From: Bacteroidota bacterium
GTDB taxonomy: Bacteria; Bacteroidota; Bacteroidia; Chitinophagales; Saprospiraceae
Reading direction: 5' to 3'
Length of the DNA stretch: 64,000 nt
Assembly (NCBI GenBank): GCA_963169455.1
Contig: CAUJDW010000128.1
Location: 62,001-126,000 of the forward strand
Shown: positions 32,419-42,030 of the stretch, piece after piece
Layout: every line of letters starts with the position of its first letter
Position numbering within the stretch: the stretch's first letter is position 1
Notes under the pieces: model-generated
Database searches by the model: none
What the model saw: only the letters and a program-made list of their open reading frames with translations
What the model was told of the DNA's origin: nothing
Translations under genes and position numbers: made by a program

Positions 32419-33064
32419 CATTCCCCACCGCCATGGCCCAGATCGCCCAGAAATGGCATGCGCTGCCGCCGATGACAAACAGGTGCCAGATGGCGTGGTG
32501 GTACGGCAGGCGGCGCCAGGCGTAAAAAACCACGCCCAGCGTATAGGACAACCCCCCGAAAACCACGCCGTTCAACGAAGCTGCGGGCATCAGTTCCATC
32601 ATGGATGGGATGGTGAGCACGCCCATCCAGCCCATAGCGAGGTACATGGCCACGGAAAGCCATTCCCATCGGCCGAAAAAGAGAAGCTTGTAAAGCACGC
32701 CCAAAGCAACCATGCCCCACATGACAAGCAGGTAGGTTTTGCTGGCTCCCCCCAGCGGGTAGTACGCCAGAAAGGGCGTATGCGTGCCCGCGATGAGGAA
32801 ATAGATGCTGATATGGTCGGCTACCCGGAAGGCGTACTTCAGCTGCGGCTGATGGACGCTGTGGTAAAGGGTGGACACCCCATAAACCAACAGCAATGAC
32901 AGGCTGTACACCCAAAGGCTCCACCAGGGCGCAGGGCCGGCGCCGAAGGCGGCGGCATACAACAGAAAGGGGACGCCGGCCAGCCCAAGGGCGAAACCCA
33001 GGCCATGCGTCCAGGCATTGGCCCGTTCCTCGCGAAGCTCGGCGGCCGTCAGAACGTAGGACAT
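32411..33064 (-). CDS. Hemolysin III / PAQR family membrane protein
   Basis: 217 aa with seven predicted membrane helices. Family motifs: EERANAWTHGLGFALGLAG at the N-terminus, VSTLYHSV, RVADHISIYFLIAGTHTPF, and YHHAIWHLFVIGGSACHFW near the end, containing the Ser, Asp and His residues thought to bind zinc in PAQR/CREST proteins. Some homologues (TrhA) affect membrane lipid homeostasis; the haemolysin name is historical. Convergent with the T9SS cargo gene. Confidence 0.93.
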   Translation of the reverse strand: MSYVLTAAELREERANAWTHGLGFALGLAGVPFLLYAAAFGAGPAPWWSLWVYSLSLLLVYGVSTLYHSVHQPQLKYAFRVADHISIYFLIAGTHTPFLAYYPLGGASKTYLLVMWGMVALGVLYKLLFFGRWEWLSVAMYLAMGWMGVLTIPSMMELMPAASLNGVVFGGLSYTLGVVFYAWRRLPYHHAIWHLFVIGGSACHFWAIWAMAVGNGG

Positions 33065-33186
33065 AGGAATGCAATTTTCTTACTGAAAAAGTAACGGCGG
33101 GTGAGGGGGATTGTTGCCGGGCTGGGGGATTTCGTGAAGGGTAAAGAAAAGGGCTATGGAAAAAACTGGGCTTTATGAGGGGCTGT

Positions 33187-33410
33187 TCAAAGTTCCAGGT
33201 TCCAGGTTCCATGTTTCAGGGGTTGCCGCAGGCTCACCTCGTCTCCCCCTCTCCCGGCCTCCCAGTCTCCCTGGAGGTTGGAGGTTACAGGTTTCAGGGT
33301 TCCAGGTTCCATGTTCCATGTTTCAGGGGTTGCCACAGGCTCACCTCGTCTCCCCCTCTCCCGGCCTCCCGGTCTCCATTGGGTGTTTCAGGTTTCAGGT
33401 TTCAGGTTCC
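33187..33410. repeat. Two 60-bp direct repeats within 7-mer arrays
   Basis: 33211-33270 and 33318-33377 are direct repeats matching at 58 of 60 bases; the core is CTCACCTCGTCTCCCCCTCT. Around them GTTCCAG/GTTTCAG heptamers are strung together (33192-33220, 33284-33325, 33384-33408). A third copy, inverted, lies at 47.66-48.05 kb where it is split by an insertion. The rest of the 447-base gap (33065-33186, 33411-33511) shows nothing. Confidence 0.85.
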
Positions 33411-33511
33411 CCTGATAACCAAGCTTTTACTGGGGTGTCGACGCAGTTATTTGAAGGCGCCCCTTTACGGTCAGTCTCAAATATTCCGCTCAAAAACGCC
33501 CATCTCCAACA

Positions 33512-35020
33512 CTACCGCCTCTCCCCCACCCGCACCAACCAACACCCCTTCCACTCCTCCAAAACCTCGAGCTCAAACCGCCCCTCCAGCGCCTGCCGCG
33601 CCTCCGGCTCGCAAAGCATCACTACTGTACCTGGTTCAAAATCCGGCGGGCCGGCGGGAGCGATCTGCACATGAGGTTCCGGGGAATGCAGCAGGTGCTG
33701 CCGGATGTCATAGCCTTTCCCGTTATACACCTTTTTGTAGAAAGCCACATGGCCGTTGTAGGAGGGAGTCATGATGGTGTAGGCCTTATAGCCTTCCACC
33801 CTTCGCATGAAATCGCGGTAAACGGCCTGCTCGCTGTTCCAGCCCTCGTGTTCGAAGGCGTAAACCTTGCCGATTATCCTGGCGTAGGGAGCGCCGAAGA
33901 GGGCGAATGCGAAAACCGCCAGGAAGGCATGCCGCTTCCAGCCTTCCGCCTTTTCCAGCAGCGGCCGGATGGCCTGCTCCAGGCCCAGGCCCACCAGCAG
34001 GGAAAGCAGGGGCAGTACAGGCAGGTAGTACCACTCGTGTTTGGTTTTGGCCAGCGAAATGAGCAGCAGGAAAAACAGGCTTATGGCCAGGATGAGCCCC
34101 AGGGCGGGGCGCAGGTTTTTTTTCCACAACCCCATTGCGATGCCGAGGGGCAGGAAAAACTGCCAGGGGTAAAAGCGCTGGTACTGGTTGATAATGCGGA
34201 AATAAAAGCCGAAGGGGCGCGCCGCGCCCTCCTGTGTGCGCAGGTAGCGCCCGCCCAGCTCGTTGTCCAGCACGGCGGCGATGTAGCCTGGATTGGCCTG
34301 CTCGCGCAGCAGATAGTAAGCCAGGATGCCGGCAATGGTAGCCGCCATACAGAGGTACAGGCGGGGCTGCCTCAGCACCCACAGCAGCCGCCCGCGCCAG
34401 AGGGCGTAGATGCCGAGGGCAGGCAGGAAAAACAGCCCGGCTACGCCTTTCGTCCAGCCGGCCAGCAGGATGAACAGGCTCGCCAGGTAGAGGTAGCGCC
34501 ATTCCTGCCGTTCGATGAACAGGAAAAAACAAAGGCTGTATGCCGTAAGCCAGAGAATGAGCAGGGCGTCGTAATCGCCGGAAATGGCGCCGTGGTAGTT
34601 GATGTAGCCCTGGCTGGTGAGCAGGATAAGCCCCGCGGAATATCCCGCCAGGGACTGCTGAAGATGGCGCCGGCTGAACCACACCAACAGCAGCACGGTG
34701 GCCAGCCCGGCCAGGGCGGAAGGCAGGCGCACGGCCAGCTCGCCGTAGCCCAGCAACTTCATGAAGCCGGCCTGCAGCCAGATGAGCAGGGGCGGCTTGG
34801 TGCCGTACATGTCGGGCCGCCCTTCGAAGGTGGGCGCGAGCCAGGAGCCCCCCTCCGCCATCTCGATGGCGTTCACCCCCCGGCGCGATTCGTCCCACAG
34901 GCGCAACGACAGGGTATCGAGGTGCAGGAAAAGGGGGAAATAGCACAGCAGCAGGAACAGGGCGAGGCCCAGCCATTGCCAGTGGTTGTTTGATGCTGTG
35001 GGTTGCTGCGCCATGGTCAT
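33512..35020 (-). CDS. ArnT/PMT-like GT39 glycosyltransferase
   Basis: 502 aa polytopic membrane protein. The opening resembles GT39/ArnT enzymes: a first helix (WLGLALFLLLCYFPLFL), the periplasmic motif LWDESRRGVNAIEMAE with an acidic pair, then PPLLIWLQAGFMKLLGYGE and LAVRLPSALAGLATVLLLVW. About ten further helices and a soluble C-terminal domain (about 400-500) follow. Such enzymes move sugars from polyprenyl-phosphate carriers to lipid or protein acceptors on the periplasmic side. The acceptor here is unknown. It overlaps the upstream gene by ATGA (35017-35020), so the two are coupled. Confidence 0.85.
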   Translation of the reverse strand: MTMAQQPTASNNHWQWLGLALFLLLCYFPLFLHLDTLSLRLWDESRRGVNAIEMAEGGSWLAPTFEGRPDMYGTKPPLLIWLQAGFMKLLGYGELAVRLPSALAGLATVLLLVWFSRRHLQQSLAGYSAGLILLTSQGYINYHGAISGDYDALLILWLTAYSLCFFLFIERQEWRYLYLASLFILLAGWTKGVAGLFFLPALGIYALWRGRLLWVLRQPRLYLCMAATIAGILAYYLLREQANPGYIAAVLDNELGGRYLRTQEGAARPFGFYFRIINQYQRFYPWQFFLPLGIAMGLWKKNLRPALGLILAISLFFLLLISLAKTKHEWYYLPVLPLLSLLVGLGLEQAIRPLLEKAEGWKRHAFLAVFAFALFGAPYARIIGKVYAFEHEGWNSEQAVYRDFMRRVEGYKAYTIMTPSYNGHVAFYKKVYNGKGYDIRQHLLHSPEPHVQIAPAGPPDFEPGTVVMLCEPEARQALEGRFELEVLEEWKGCWLVRVGERR

Positions 35021-36609
35021 TTACTTTTCTCAAAAATAATTACATCCCCCAGAAAAGTTTCATAGGTGCCGAACCACTGCTTGTACAGCCGCCGCTCCGG
35101 CAAGCGGGCGGGCGTTTCAAATCGCTGAACTTCCCGGTAATCCTCCGCCTGTCCGGACAGCAGGGCCTGGTACAGCCGGCAATCTTCCAGGCTGATGCAG
35201 TGATACACCTCTGCGCAGCATTCGGGAACACCGAAAGGCGTCGTCAGGCTTTTCCAGTAGCGGCCGTAATAGGACTCATGGGCCACCAGCACATCACCCC
35301 GCTCGCCCAGGGGCACGCCTCCGGGCACACCTATCGACATCGAATAAGGGCTGTACTCTATGCGCCGGCCCCCGAAATTTTCCAGCAGGTAATCCCGGGC
35401 GGCATAGCGTGTGTCCCACCATGCGGCCGACTGCCCTTCCAGGGCTATGGACAGGGTGTAGAGCCAAACCGCAGCGATGGCCAGCCGCCGCGGCCAGCCT
35501 TTTCGGATGCCCATCAGCCCGTAGGCGGCCAGGATGGCGATAAGAGGCAAAAAGATGTTGGCCCGCCGCACAAAGGTGGCGTCCAGGCTCCACAGGGCCA
35601 AAAATTCGAGGGCGGCAAAGGCCAGGAAAATCCAGAGCATTAGGCCGCCCCTTTTTTCCCGAAAGGCCCGCAATTTTCCCCGGGCAGCCGCCATCACCAC
35701 CGGCAGGCTCGTACCGGCCGTTATGGCGGCAAGGTACAGCAGGGGATTGTACAGCCAGGGGTTGCCGCCGGCCGCCACATCCTTGTTCTCCGCATACAGG
35801 TGCAGAAAGGAATCCAGTGCTTTGCCCGGTGAAAAAGTGAAGCCGGTAGCAGAGAAGAAGCCGAAGGCAAATAGCGAGAGCCCCGCCGCCGCCGGCCAGG
35901 CCAGTGTCCGGGCATTTTTCAGGAAGTTTTTCCCCATGCCCCCAACCTCTAACCTAAAACCCCGGGCTGCCTCCAGCAACCACACCAGCCCTCCCAGCAT
36001 CAGCGGCAAGAAGTCAAACCTGGTGGCGAAGGCCAGGGCGGCTGCCAGGGCAAAACCCTGGAAAAAACCATGCCGGGGGGACTCCTCCAGCGACAGGCGC
36101 CAGCGGGCCAACAGCCATACCGAGAGGTATGCCCAGAAAACATGGGAGATTTCCGGCAGGGCGTAGTGGCTGTAGGAAGCGTTCAGGTCGAAAACGGCCA
36201 GCATCAGGGCGGCCAGGGCGCCGGCCCGGCCATCGCCGGCCCAGAAGGCGGCAATCCGGTAAACCAGCAGGAGCAGCAAAAGGCAATAGGCCGTGGACAT
36301 CACCCGCCCCGCCATCACAAATTGCCCTGTTTCCTCAAACCCGGCCACATACCCGATCAGCCCCAGTTGCACTCCAAATGCGCGGGCGTTGTAGATGTAC
36401 CGCTCCACATCCCACCCGGCCAGCCGGCTCGTGTCCATGCGTTGTATCTGGTAGGCGGCAATCTCCACATGCTGGTGCTCGTCGGGTTCGAAGAGCCGAA
36501 ACTTGGCCTTAACGTCCTGCGTGAACCAGCCGGGCGCGCGCAGGGCCAGGGCCAGCAGCAGGGCCAGCGCGAGGAGCCAGCAGGAGGGGCGGGAGGCGAG
36601 GGCTTGCAT
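35017..36609 (-). CDS. GT39-like polytopic membrane glycosyltransferase
   Basis: 530 aa. N-terminal helix (SCWLLALALLLALALRAPGW), then FRLFEPDEHQHVEIAAYQIQ, the first periplasmic loop with an acidic pair as in GT-C enzymes, and about ten membrane helices, followed by a C-terminal soluble part. It is less close to ArnT than its neighbour; GT-C membership is inferred from topology and the DE pair. It is translationally coupled to the following gene. Together they may glycosylate an envelope component. Confidence 0.75.
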   Translation of the reverse strand: MQALASRPSCWLLALALLLALALRAPGWFTQDVKAKFRLFEPDEHQHVEIAAYQIQRMDTSRLAGWDVERYIYNARAFGVQLGLIGYVAGFEETGQFVMAGRVMSTAYCLLLLLLVYRIAAFWAGDGRAGALAALMLAVFDLNASYSHYALPEISHVFWAYLSVWLLARWRLSLEESPRHGFFQGFALAAALAFATRFDFLPLMLGGLVWLLEAARGFRLEVGGMGKNFLKNARTLAWPAAAGLSLFAFGFFSATGFTFSPGKALDSFLHLYAENKDVAAGGNPWLYNPLLYLAAITAGTSLPVVMAAARGKLRAFREKRGGLMLWIFLAFAALEFLALWSLDATFVRRANIFLPLIAILAAYGLMGIRKGWPRRLAIAAVWLYTLSIALEGQSAAWWDTRYAARDYLLENFGGRRIEYSPYSMSIGVPGGVPLGERGDVLVAHESYYGRYWKSLTTPFGVPECCAEVYHCISLEDCRLYQALLSGQAEDYREVQRFETPARLPERRLYKQWFGTYETFLGDVIIFEKSK

Positions 36610-36687
36610 GGGGTAAAAATAGGGAATTAATGAACCGCAAAGAATAGCGCAAAAGCTTTGCGGCTCATAATGTTTGTAAAAAACCGC

Positions 36688-36764
36688 TGACGCAGAGGAC
36701 GCGGAGGTTTTACACTATAAAAGCCCTTTCTCCGCGCCTTTCTTTGCGTCTTTGCGTCCGCGTT
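36688..36764. repeat. Small period-8 repeats in the gap before aspS
   Basis: TCCGCGCC, then two TCTTTGCG units (36741-36756) and TCCGCGTT. The left part has ACGCAGAG-GACGCGGA in inverse orientation (from about 36690). Degenerate intergenic repeats of this kind are often scattered in genomes. The remainder of the 302-base gap shows only the -7 box listed next. Confidence 0.5.
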
Positions 36765-36839
36765 TCAAAAAAACAGCGAGGACTTTGGGTTGCGGTTCAA
36801 TAAAAACAATTCTTCCACCCAACAAGCCACAAAAAACCG

Positions 36840-36847
36840 TATTTTTG
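36840..36847 (+). promoter_or_regulatory. Possible -7 box for aspS
   Basis: TATTTTTG, 65 bases before the aspS ATG. No convincing -33 box. Confidence 0.35.
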
Positions 36848-36911
36848 TGCCCGTTTTTGGGCCATTCTTGCCCAACCAACGATCATCAACTGACAACCAA
36901 CAAACTTTCCC

Positions 36912-38675
36912 ATGTACCGTACACACACCTGTGGCGAACTCCGCATCTCCGATGTGGGCAAAGAGGTAAAACTCAGCGGCTGGGTGCAGGCCCCGCGCGA
37001 CTTCGGCGGCATGACTTTTATCGACCTGCGCGACCGCTACGGCATCACGCAGCTCGTTTTCAATATGGATGATGACGCCGGGCTCTGCGAGCGCGCCCGC
37101 AAGCTGGGGCGCGAGTTCGTCATCAGCATCACCGGCATGGTGCGCGAGCGCAGCAACAAAAACCCCAACCGCGCCACCGGTGACGTCGAGATCGAAGTAA
37201 AGGCTATGGAGGTGCTCAACCCCTCCAAGGTTCCCCCCTTTACCATCGAGGACGAGACCGACGGCGGCGACGACCTGCGCATGAAGTACCGCTACCTCGA
37301 CCTGCGCCGCAGCCCGGTGCAGCGCAACATCATGTTCCGCAGCAACCTGGCCCTGGAAACCCGCAAATACCTGGCCGGGCAGGGCTTCCTGGAGATCGAA
37401 ACGCCATTCCTCATCAAGAGCACCCCGGAAGGGGCCCGCGACTTCATCGTGCCCTCGCGCATGAACCCCGGGCAGTTCTACGCCCTGCCCCAAAGCCCGC
37501 AGACCTTCAAGCAAATCCTGATGGTGTCGGGCTTCGACCGCTACTTCCAGATCGTCAAATGCTTCCGCGACGAGGACCTGCGCGCCGACCGGCAGCCGGA
37601 ATTCACGCAGATCGACTGCGAGATGGCCTTTATTACGCAGGAGGAGATACTGAACACCTTCGAAGGGCTTACCAAACACCTGTTCAAAACGGTGTTGGGC
37701 ATCGAATTCCAGGCCTTCCCCCGCATGTCCTACGACGAAGCCATGCGCCGCTTCGGCTCCGACAAGCCGGACCTGCGCTTTGGCATGGAGTTCTCCGAGC
37801 TGAATGAGCTGGTTCAAAATAAAGGCTTCGGCGTGTTCGACAGCGCCGAGCTCGTCGTCGGCATTGCCGCCCCGGGTGCAGCGGAATTCACCCGCAAACA
37901 GGTGGACGAGCTGACCGAATGGGTGAAGCGCCCGCAGATCGGCGCCAAAGGCCTGGTGTACGTGCGCTGCAATGCCGACGGCAGCTTCAAATCTTCTGTG
38001 GACAAATTCTTCAGCGAGGACGCCCTCAAAGGCTGGGCCGAGAAGATGCGGGCTAAACCCGGCGACATGCTGCTCATCCTGGCCGGCGAAGCGGAGAAAA
38101 CCCGCAAGCAGCTCAACGAGCTGCGCCTCGAAATGGGCCGCCGCCTCGGATTGATGAAAGCCGGCGACTTCAAACCCCTTTGGGTCGTCGATTTCCCGCT
38201 GCTGGAGTGGGACGAAGACGCGCAGCGCTTCTTCGCCATGCACCACCCCTTTACCTCTCCCAAGAAAGAGGACGTGCCCCGCATGCTTGCCGGCAGCCAC
38301 GAAACCATGAAGAACCTGCGCGCCGACGCCTACGACCTGGTCATCAACGGCGTCGAGATCGGCGGGGGCTCCATCCGAATCCACGACCGCGGGCTGCAGG
38401 AGCGGAACTTCAAGCTGCTGGGCTTCACGCCGGAAGAGGCCGAAGCACAGTTCGGCTTCCTCATGGGGGCTTTCGAATACGGCGCCCCGCCCCACGGCGG
38501 CATCGCCTTCGGTTTCGACCGCCTCTGCGCCGTAATGAACGGCCAGAACTCCATCCGCGACTTCATCGCCTTCCCCAAGAACAACATGGGCCGCGATATG
38601 ATGATCGATGCGCCTTCGCCGGTGCATAAGGCGCAGCTGGATGAATTGTATCTGATGCAGAAGAAGGTGGAGTAA
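36912..38675 (+). CDS. aspS: Aspartate-tRNA ligase
   Basis: 587 aa, the usual bacterial length. An N-terminal OB-fold anticodon domain ([38 protein letters not shown]; about 1-105) is followed by the class II core with motif 2 ([18 protein letters not shown]), the bacterial GAD insertion (about 300-420), and motif 3 ([13 protein letters not shown], near 533). [20 protein letters not shown] lies close to the end. It charges tRNA-Asp. Convergent with the AAA/DUF4143 gene (22-base gap). Confidence 0.97.
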   Translation: MYRTHTCGELRISDVGKEVKLSGWVQAPRDFGGMTFIDLRDRYGITQLVFNMDDDAGLCERARKLGREFVISITGMVRERSNKNPNRATGDVEIEVKAMEVLNPSKVPPFTIEDETDGGDDLRMKYRYLDLRRSPVQRNIMFRSNLALETRKYLAGQGFLEIETPFLIKSTPEGARDFIVPSRMNPGQFYALPQSPQTFKQILMVSGFDRYFQIVKCFRDEDLRADRQPEFTQIDCEMAFITQEEILNTFEGLTKHLFKTVLGIEFQAFPRMSYDEAMRRFGSDKPDLRFGMEFSELNELVQNKGFGVFDSAELVVGIAAPGAAEFTRKQVDELTEWVKRPQIGAKGLVYVRCNADGSFKSSVDKFFSEDALKGWAEKMRAKPGDMLLILAGEAEKTRKQLNELRLEMGRRLGLMKAGDFKPLWVVDFPLLEWDEDAQRFFAMHHPFTSPKKEDVPRMLAGSHETMKNLRADAYDLVINGVEIGGGSIRIHDRGLQERNFKLLGFTPEEAEAQFGFLMGAFEYGAPPHGGIAFGFDRLCAVMNGQNSIRDFIAFPKNNMGRDMMIDAPSPVHKAQLDELYLMQKKVE

Positions 38676-38697
38676 GGCAAGCGGGTGGGTGAAGTGA

Positions 38698-39864
38698 TCA
38701 GAACATTCCCTCCAAATGCCGCCAACCGCGAACGGTTGCGGCGCTTCGATCCTGATCTTCCGCACCGGCGTAGATCAAATAGGAACGTACGGTGAAATCG
38801 GGAGAAGCCTGTTTTTGGAAAAAAAGCAGGTTGTCGAAAAAAGAGGAATTTATAGTGGCTGCTGATTTGATTTCCGCCACAGTGATTTCGTTCCCCTTTT
38901 CTGCCAACAGGTCAATTTCATGATGGTTGCTTTCGTGCCAGAAATACAACTCTGACGCCCAACCCGTTTGAAATTGCTGTTTCATGATTTCGGCGATAAC
39001 CAGGTTTTCGAATAAATTACCGCGGGCAAAATGGGTGGTAAGGCCCTCCGGCGAGGTAATGCCAAGCAGGCTGGCTGCAAATCCTACATCTGAAAAATAA
39101 AGTTTCGGAGTCTTGGATATCCGCTTTGAAAAGTTCCGGAAATAGGGGGGCAATAAAAAAACGAGATGGCTCGCCTCCAAAATCCTGAGCCAGGCCTTTG
39201 CTGTAACCGGAGATATCCCCGTATCGGATGCCAGCGTCTGATAGTTGAGCGGTTGCCCCACCCGCCCGGCGCATAATCTAACAAAGTTCCGAAAGAGCCG
39301 CAAATCCTGAACAGCGGTCAATTGCCGAACATCCCGCTGCACATAGGTTTCAAAATAATTTGGGTAAAAATCCCGGGGCGACAGGCCCTTGTCGTAAATG
39401 CGCGGATAAAAACCCTGGAAAATGGCTTGCTCCGCGGTTTGGGGCATTAAGGAAGCCGTACGTAATTCATCAAATGAAAATGGAAACAATTTGAACAAGG
39501 CAACCCTCCCGGCCAGGCTTTGGGTGATCTGCTCCATCAAAAGGTAGTTTTGTGAGCCTGACAAGATATACTGCCCGGCAACCTGATCTTCATCCACCTT
39601 TCCCTGTAAATAATTGAACAGTTGCGGCGCGCGTTGAGCTTCATCAAAAATTACATACTGGTCATAGGTGGCCAGAAAACGACGGGGATCCTCTGTGGCA
39701 AAATCCAGGATATCCGGATTTTCAAGGGTGATGTACCGATAGTCAGGGAAAACCTGCCTCAGCATAGTTGTTTTACCCGACTGCCTGGGGCCCGTAACGG
39801 AAATAATTGGGAACTTTCCACACATGTCCCGTATCCTTGCTTCGATTTGGCGGTGGATGAACAT
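38698..39864 (-). CDS. AAA ATPase with DUF4143 domain
   Basis: 388 aa. P-loop ATPase with Walker A VTGPRQSGKTTML (about 24-36), Walker B YVIFDEAQRAP, and sensor YILSGSQN. It then has a winged-helix region and the DUF4143 C-terminal domain, in which IDLLAEKGNEITVAEIKSA looks like a PD-(D/E)xK nuclease-type site. Such genes are common, patchily distributed and often thought to be mobile. Codon use here is clearly more AT-rich than in its neighbours, which supports transfer. A 13-bp palindrome just upstream may be its operator. Function is unknown; links to toxin-like or mobile loci are inference. Confidence 0.9.
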   Translation of the reverse strand: MFIHRQIEARIRDMCGKFPIISVTGPRQSGKTTMLRQVFPDYRYITLENPDILDFATEDPRRFLATYDQYVIFDEAQRAPQLFNYLQGKVDEDQVAGQYILSGSQNYLLMEQITQSLAGRVALFKLFPFSFDELRTASLMPQTAEQAIFQGFYPRIYDKGLSPRDFYPNYFETYVQRDVRQLTAVQDLRLFRNFVRLCAGRVGQPLNYQTLASDTGISPVTAKAWLRILEASHLVFLLPPYFRNFSKRISKTPKLYFSDVGFAASLLGITSPEGLTTHFARGNLFENLVIAEIMKQQFQTGWASELYFWHESNHHEIDLLAEKGNEITVAEIKSAATINSSFFDNLLFFQKQASPDFTVRSYLIYAGAEDQDRSAATVRGWRHLEGMF

Positions 39865-39877
39865 GGCCGAATGAAGG

Positions 39878-39918
39878 TTTTATGTAAATCTAAGATTTAA
39901 TTTTGGATTTACATAAAA
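39878..39918. promoter_or_regulatory. Inverted repeat upstream of the AAA/DUF4143 gene
   Basis: TTTTATGTAAATC (39878-39890) and GATTTACATAAAA (39906-39918) are perfect 13-bp inverses, 15 bases apart. The near arm is 13 bases before the ATG at 39864. The position suits a repressor or self-regulation site. Confidence 0.6.
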
Positions 39919-39942
39919 TTCAATAAGGTTTTCATAACCGAG

Positions 39943-40815
39943 TCAGTGTCCCATCCCCTCGCCCGACAGATATCCCTCCAGAATCCCAAACACCAGTTGG
40001 GAGCCCCAGTAGGCCGAGTGCCAGCGGATGGCCTCTGAGCAATCTACGTTCACATACTTCTCCTCCGGCAGGGGATTTTTGCTCACTATACCCCGGTGGC
40101 CCATCATTTTCCTGCCAATGGACTGAAAAGCCGGGTCATGCCTGGAATAAAACACGATGGCCCTTTCGCGGACGCTTTTGCCGGCAAAGCCATATTTGCG
40201 GTTCTTATCAAGCGTTTTAGCCCCAATGGAAGGCGCCATGAGAAACAGGTTATCCACTTTCCCATCCTGTTTTTTCAGGGCGAACAGAGCCACTTTCGAC
40301 CCCATGCTGTGGGTCATGACATCCAGTGACTGGGCTTCTTCGGCCAATAATTCAAGCAGTGGCGCCAGCTTTTTTCCCGATTTTCGCGCCCTGGGGTTGG
40401 CTTTCAGAAAAGCTATCCCCACCTGCAACCTGGATCCGCCCGGTTCATACCCCGGCCAGAGCAACCCGATGGCCATATCATAGGGCGGTGAATCCGTTTC
40501 GCCTGCCCAATGGACGGCCTCCCGGTAATATTTTTTAGCCCGGTAAAAAGGCGTGCGCATGCCGTGGATCAGCAGCAACACCCGCTTGCCCCGGACGGCC
40601 GTGGCCAGGCCGGCTTCATTGAGGCTGCTGAGCAAGCCTGAGGCCGTGTCGGTGTTCAATTCCACCCATTTCAACTGCGGCTCCGGGCTGAATTTGCTGG
40701 CCTTTTCAAAATCCTTCCGCAGGCTGATCAGGAGGAAGCTGTCGGCAGGCATGGATTGAGCGAAGGAGATGAAGGGCAGCGTGAGGAGGAGGGCTACCCG
40801 CGGCATTGCTTTCAT
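39943..40815 (-). CDS. Exported alpha/beta hydrolase (DUF900-like)
   Basis: 290 aa. Signal peptide (MKAMPRVALLLTLPFISFAQ), then an alpha/beta hydrolase fold: VLLLIHGMRTPFYRAKKY with the oxyanion HG, the nucleophile in DVMTHSMGSKVAL (Ser in HSMGS), a candidate acid in IVFYSRHDPAF, and a candidate base His in AIRWHSAYWGSQ. It is probably a periplasmic or outer-membrane-facing esterase or lipase. The substrate is unknown. There is no operon partner. Confidence 0.82.
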   Translation of the reverse strand: MKAMPRVALLLTLPFISFAQSMPADSFLLISLRKDFEKASKFSPEPQLKWVELNTDTASGLLSSLNEAGLATAVRGKRVLLLIHGMRTPFYRAKKYYREAVHWAGETDSPPYDMAIGLLWPGYEPGGSRLQVGIAFLKANPRARKSGKKLAPLLELLAEEAQSLDVMTHSMGSKVALFALKKQDGKVDNLFLMAPSIGAKTLDKNRKYGFAGKSVRERAIVFYSRHDPAFQSIGRKMMGHRGIVSKNPLPEEKYVNVDCSEAIRWHSAYWGSQLVFGILEGYLSGEGMGH

Positions 40816-41177
40816 AACGGTAACAGATGCTTTAGCAGGACAACGGTTCTCAACTCACCTTTGCTGCCAGCCGCATCTCCTCCTGCCCGGCGGCTGTCCG
40901 GCCGCCGCATCCACCCAGGGCCGGATGCCGGCCCGGAAATATACCTTCACTTTGACCCGGCGCCAGCACTTCCTGCCCCGGCCCGTCAGCTTTCCGTTGA
41001 TGCGGATCTCTTCAGGGATGAAGGTAGTGGACAGGCGGTTGAGTTTGAACTTGATGCCGCCGGCCTTGGTAAATCCGGCAGTATTCGTTTCCGGTACTTT
41101 TTTCAGCACAATAGCGGCCCTGGAAGTGGGCAGCCTGCCAGCTTTTTTTGTATTTTCAACCCAAATCAGCGGCAGCC
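40816..41177. other. 362-base gap with one doubtful minus-strand ORF
   Basis: An open frame on the minus strand ends at 40855 and could start at a GTG near 41110. It would encode about 84 residues, strongly basic (e.g. RGRKCWRRVKVKVYFRAG), without a family I know. There is no clear ribosome site. I do not call it a gene. Confidence 0.3.
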
Positions 41178-42011
41178 ATGCCTCATCATTTCCTGCACAC
41201 CCCTTTCGGTGAAGTCCACTACCGCAAGCTTGGCGGCGGCCCGCGCCTGCTGATCGCCTTGCACGGCTTCGGGGCCGATAGTTCCTACTTTCAGTGCCTG
41301 GGGCCATCCCTGCATGGGATATGCACTTTGTATGCCATCGACCTGCCTTTTCACGGGCTCACCCGCTGGAAGGAGCCTGGCTTTCGCCCCGGGCATATCG
41401 AGCATATCGTGCGGGCCATTCTTCAGTGCGAGGGCAGGGAGCGCTTTGAAGCTGTGGGGCACAGCCTGGGGGGGCGCCTGTGGTTGTGCCTGCTCGACAG
41501 GCTGGGCGGGCAGATGGATGCGCTGTACCTGCTGGCGCCCGACGGCCTGCAAACGCGCTGGATGGGGCTGGCGGGCCGCCTGCCCCTCTTCCTGCGCCGC
41601 CTGGTGGGCCGCCTGGCCGCTCAACCCGAAAAAGGGCTGGCCCTGGCCCAGCAACTACAGCATCGGGGGCTGATCGACGGCTTTGTCGTCCGCTATCTCA
41701 AACACCACCTGAAAAACAGCGACAGGCGCCGCCGCCTGCTCAACACCTGGTACGCCCTCAGCAACTTTCCCCTGAATACAGGCAGCGCCCGTTCACTGCT
41801 TTCCACATTGCGTGCGCCGGTACTCGTGCTGCTGGGGAAACAGGACATTCTTGCGCCGGCCGCTGCACTTCGGATGGCCCTGGATGGCCTGCCCAACGTC
41901 GAGGTTCGGGAAGTGGACGCCAACCACCGGACGGTTTGCCAATGGGTTGTCCCATTCCTGAAGGATGGCCTGCGGGCTGCGGAAAATGCCTTCGCGGCCC
42001 GCCCACGCTGA
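41178..42011 (+). CDS. Alpha/beta hydrolase
   Basis: 277 aa from MPHHFLHTPFGEVHYRKLGG. Fold markers: LLIALHGFGADSSYFQ (oxyanion HG), the nucleophile elbow VGHSLGGRLW, the acid in LVLLGKQDILAP, and the His in VDANHRTVCQ. No signal peptide, so cytosolic. The substrate cannot be told. An upstream in-frame ATG (41148) is possible, but the family-like start is MPHHF. The methyltransferase gene follows after 19 bases, probably co-transcribed. Confidence 0.88.
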   Translation: MPHHFLHTPFGEVHYRKLGGGPRLLIALHGFGADSSYFQCLGPSLHGICTLYAIDLPFHGLTRWKEPGFRPGHIEHIVRAILQCEGRERFEAVGHSLGGRLWLCLLDRLGGQMDALYLLAPDGLQTRWMGLAGRLPLFLRRLVGRLAAQPEKGLALAQQLQHRGLIDGFVVRYLKHHLKNSDRRRRLLNTWYALSNFPLNTGSARSLLSTLRAPVLVLLGKQDILAPAAALRMALDGLPNVEVREVDANHRTVCQWVVPFLKDGLRAAENAFAARPR

Positions 42012-42030
42012 AACACCCAAACGAACACCT

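Noticed and set aside
36765..38765. 666-codon open frame antisense to aspS
   Set aside because: Same reason: full-length AspS lies opposite, and the antisense product is low-complexity His/Val/Leu/Glu-rich.
40855..41307. Basic minus-strand ORF upstream of the alpha/beta hydrolase gene
   Set aside because: No clear start or ribosome site, overlaps the hydrolase start, and no recognisable family. Kept only as a doubtful ORF in the gap entry.
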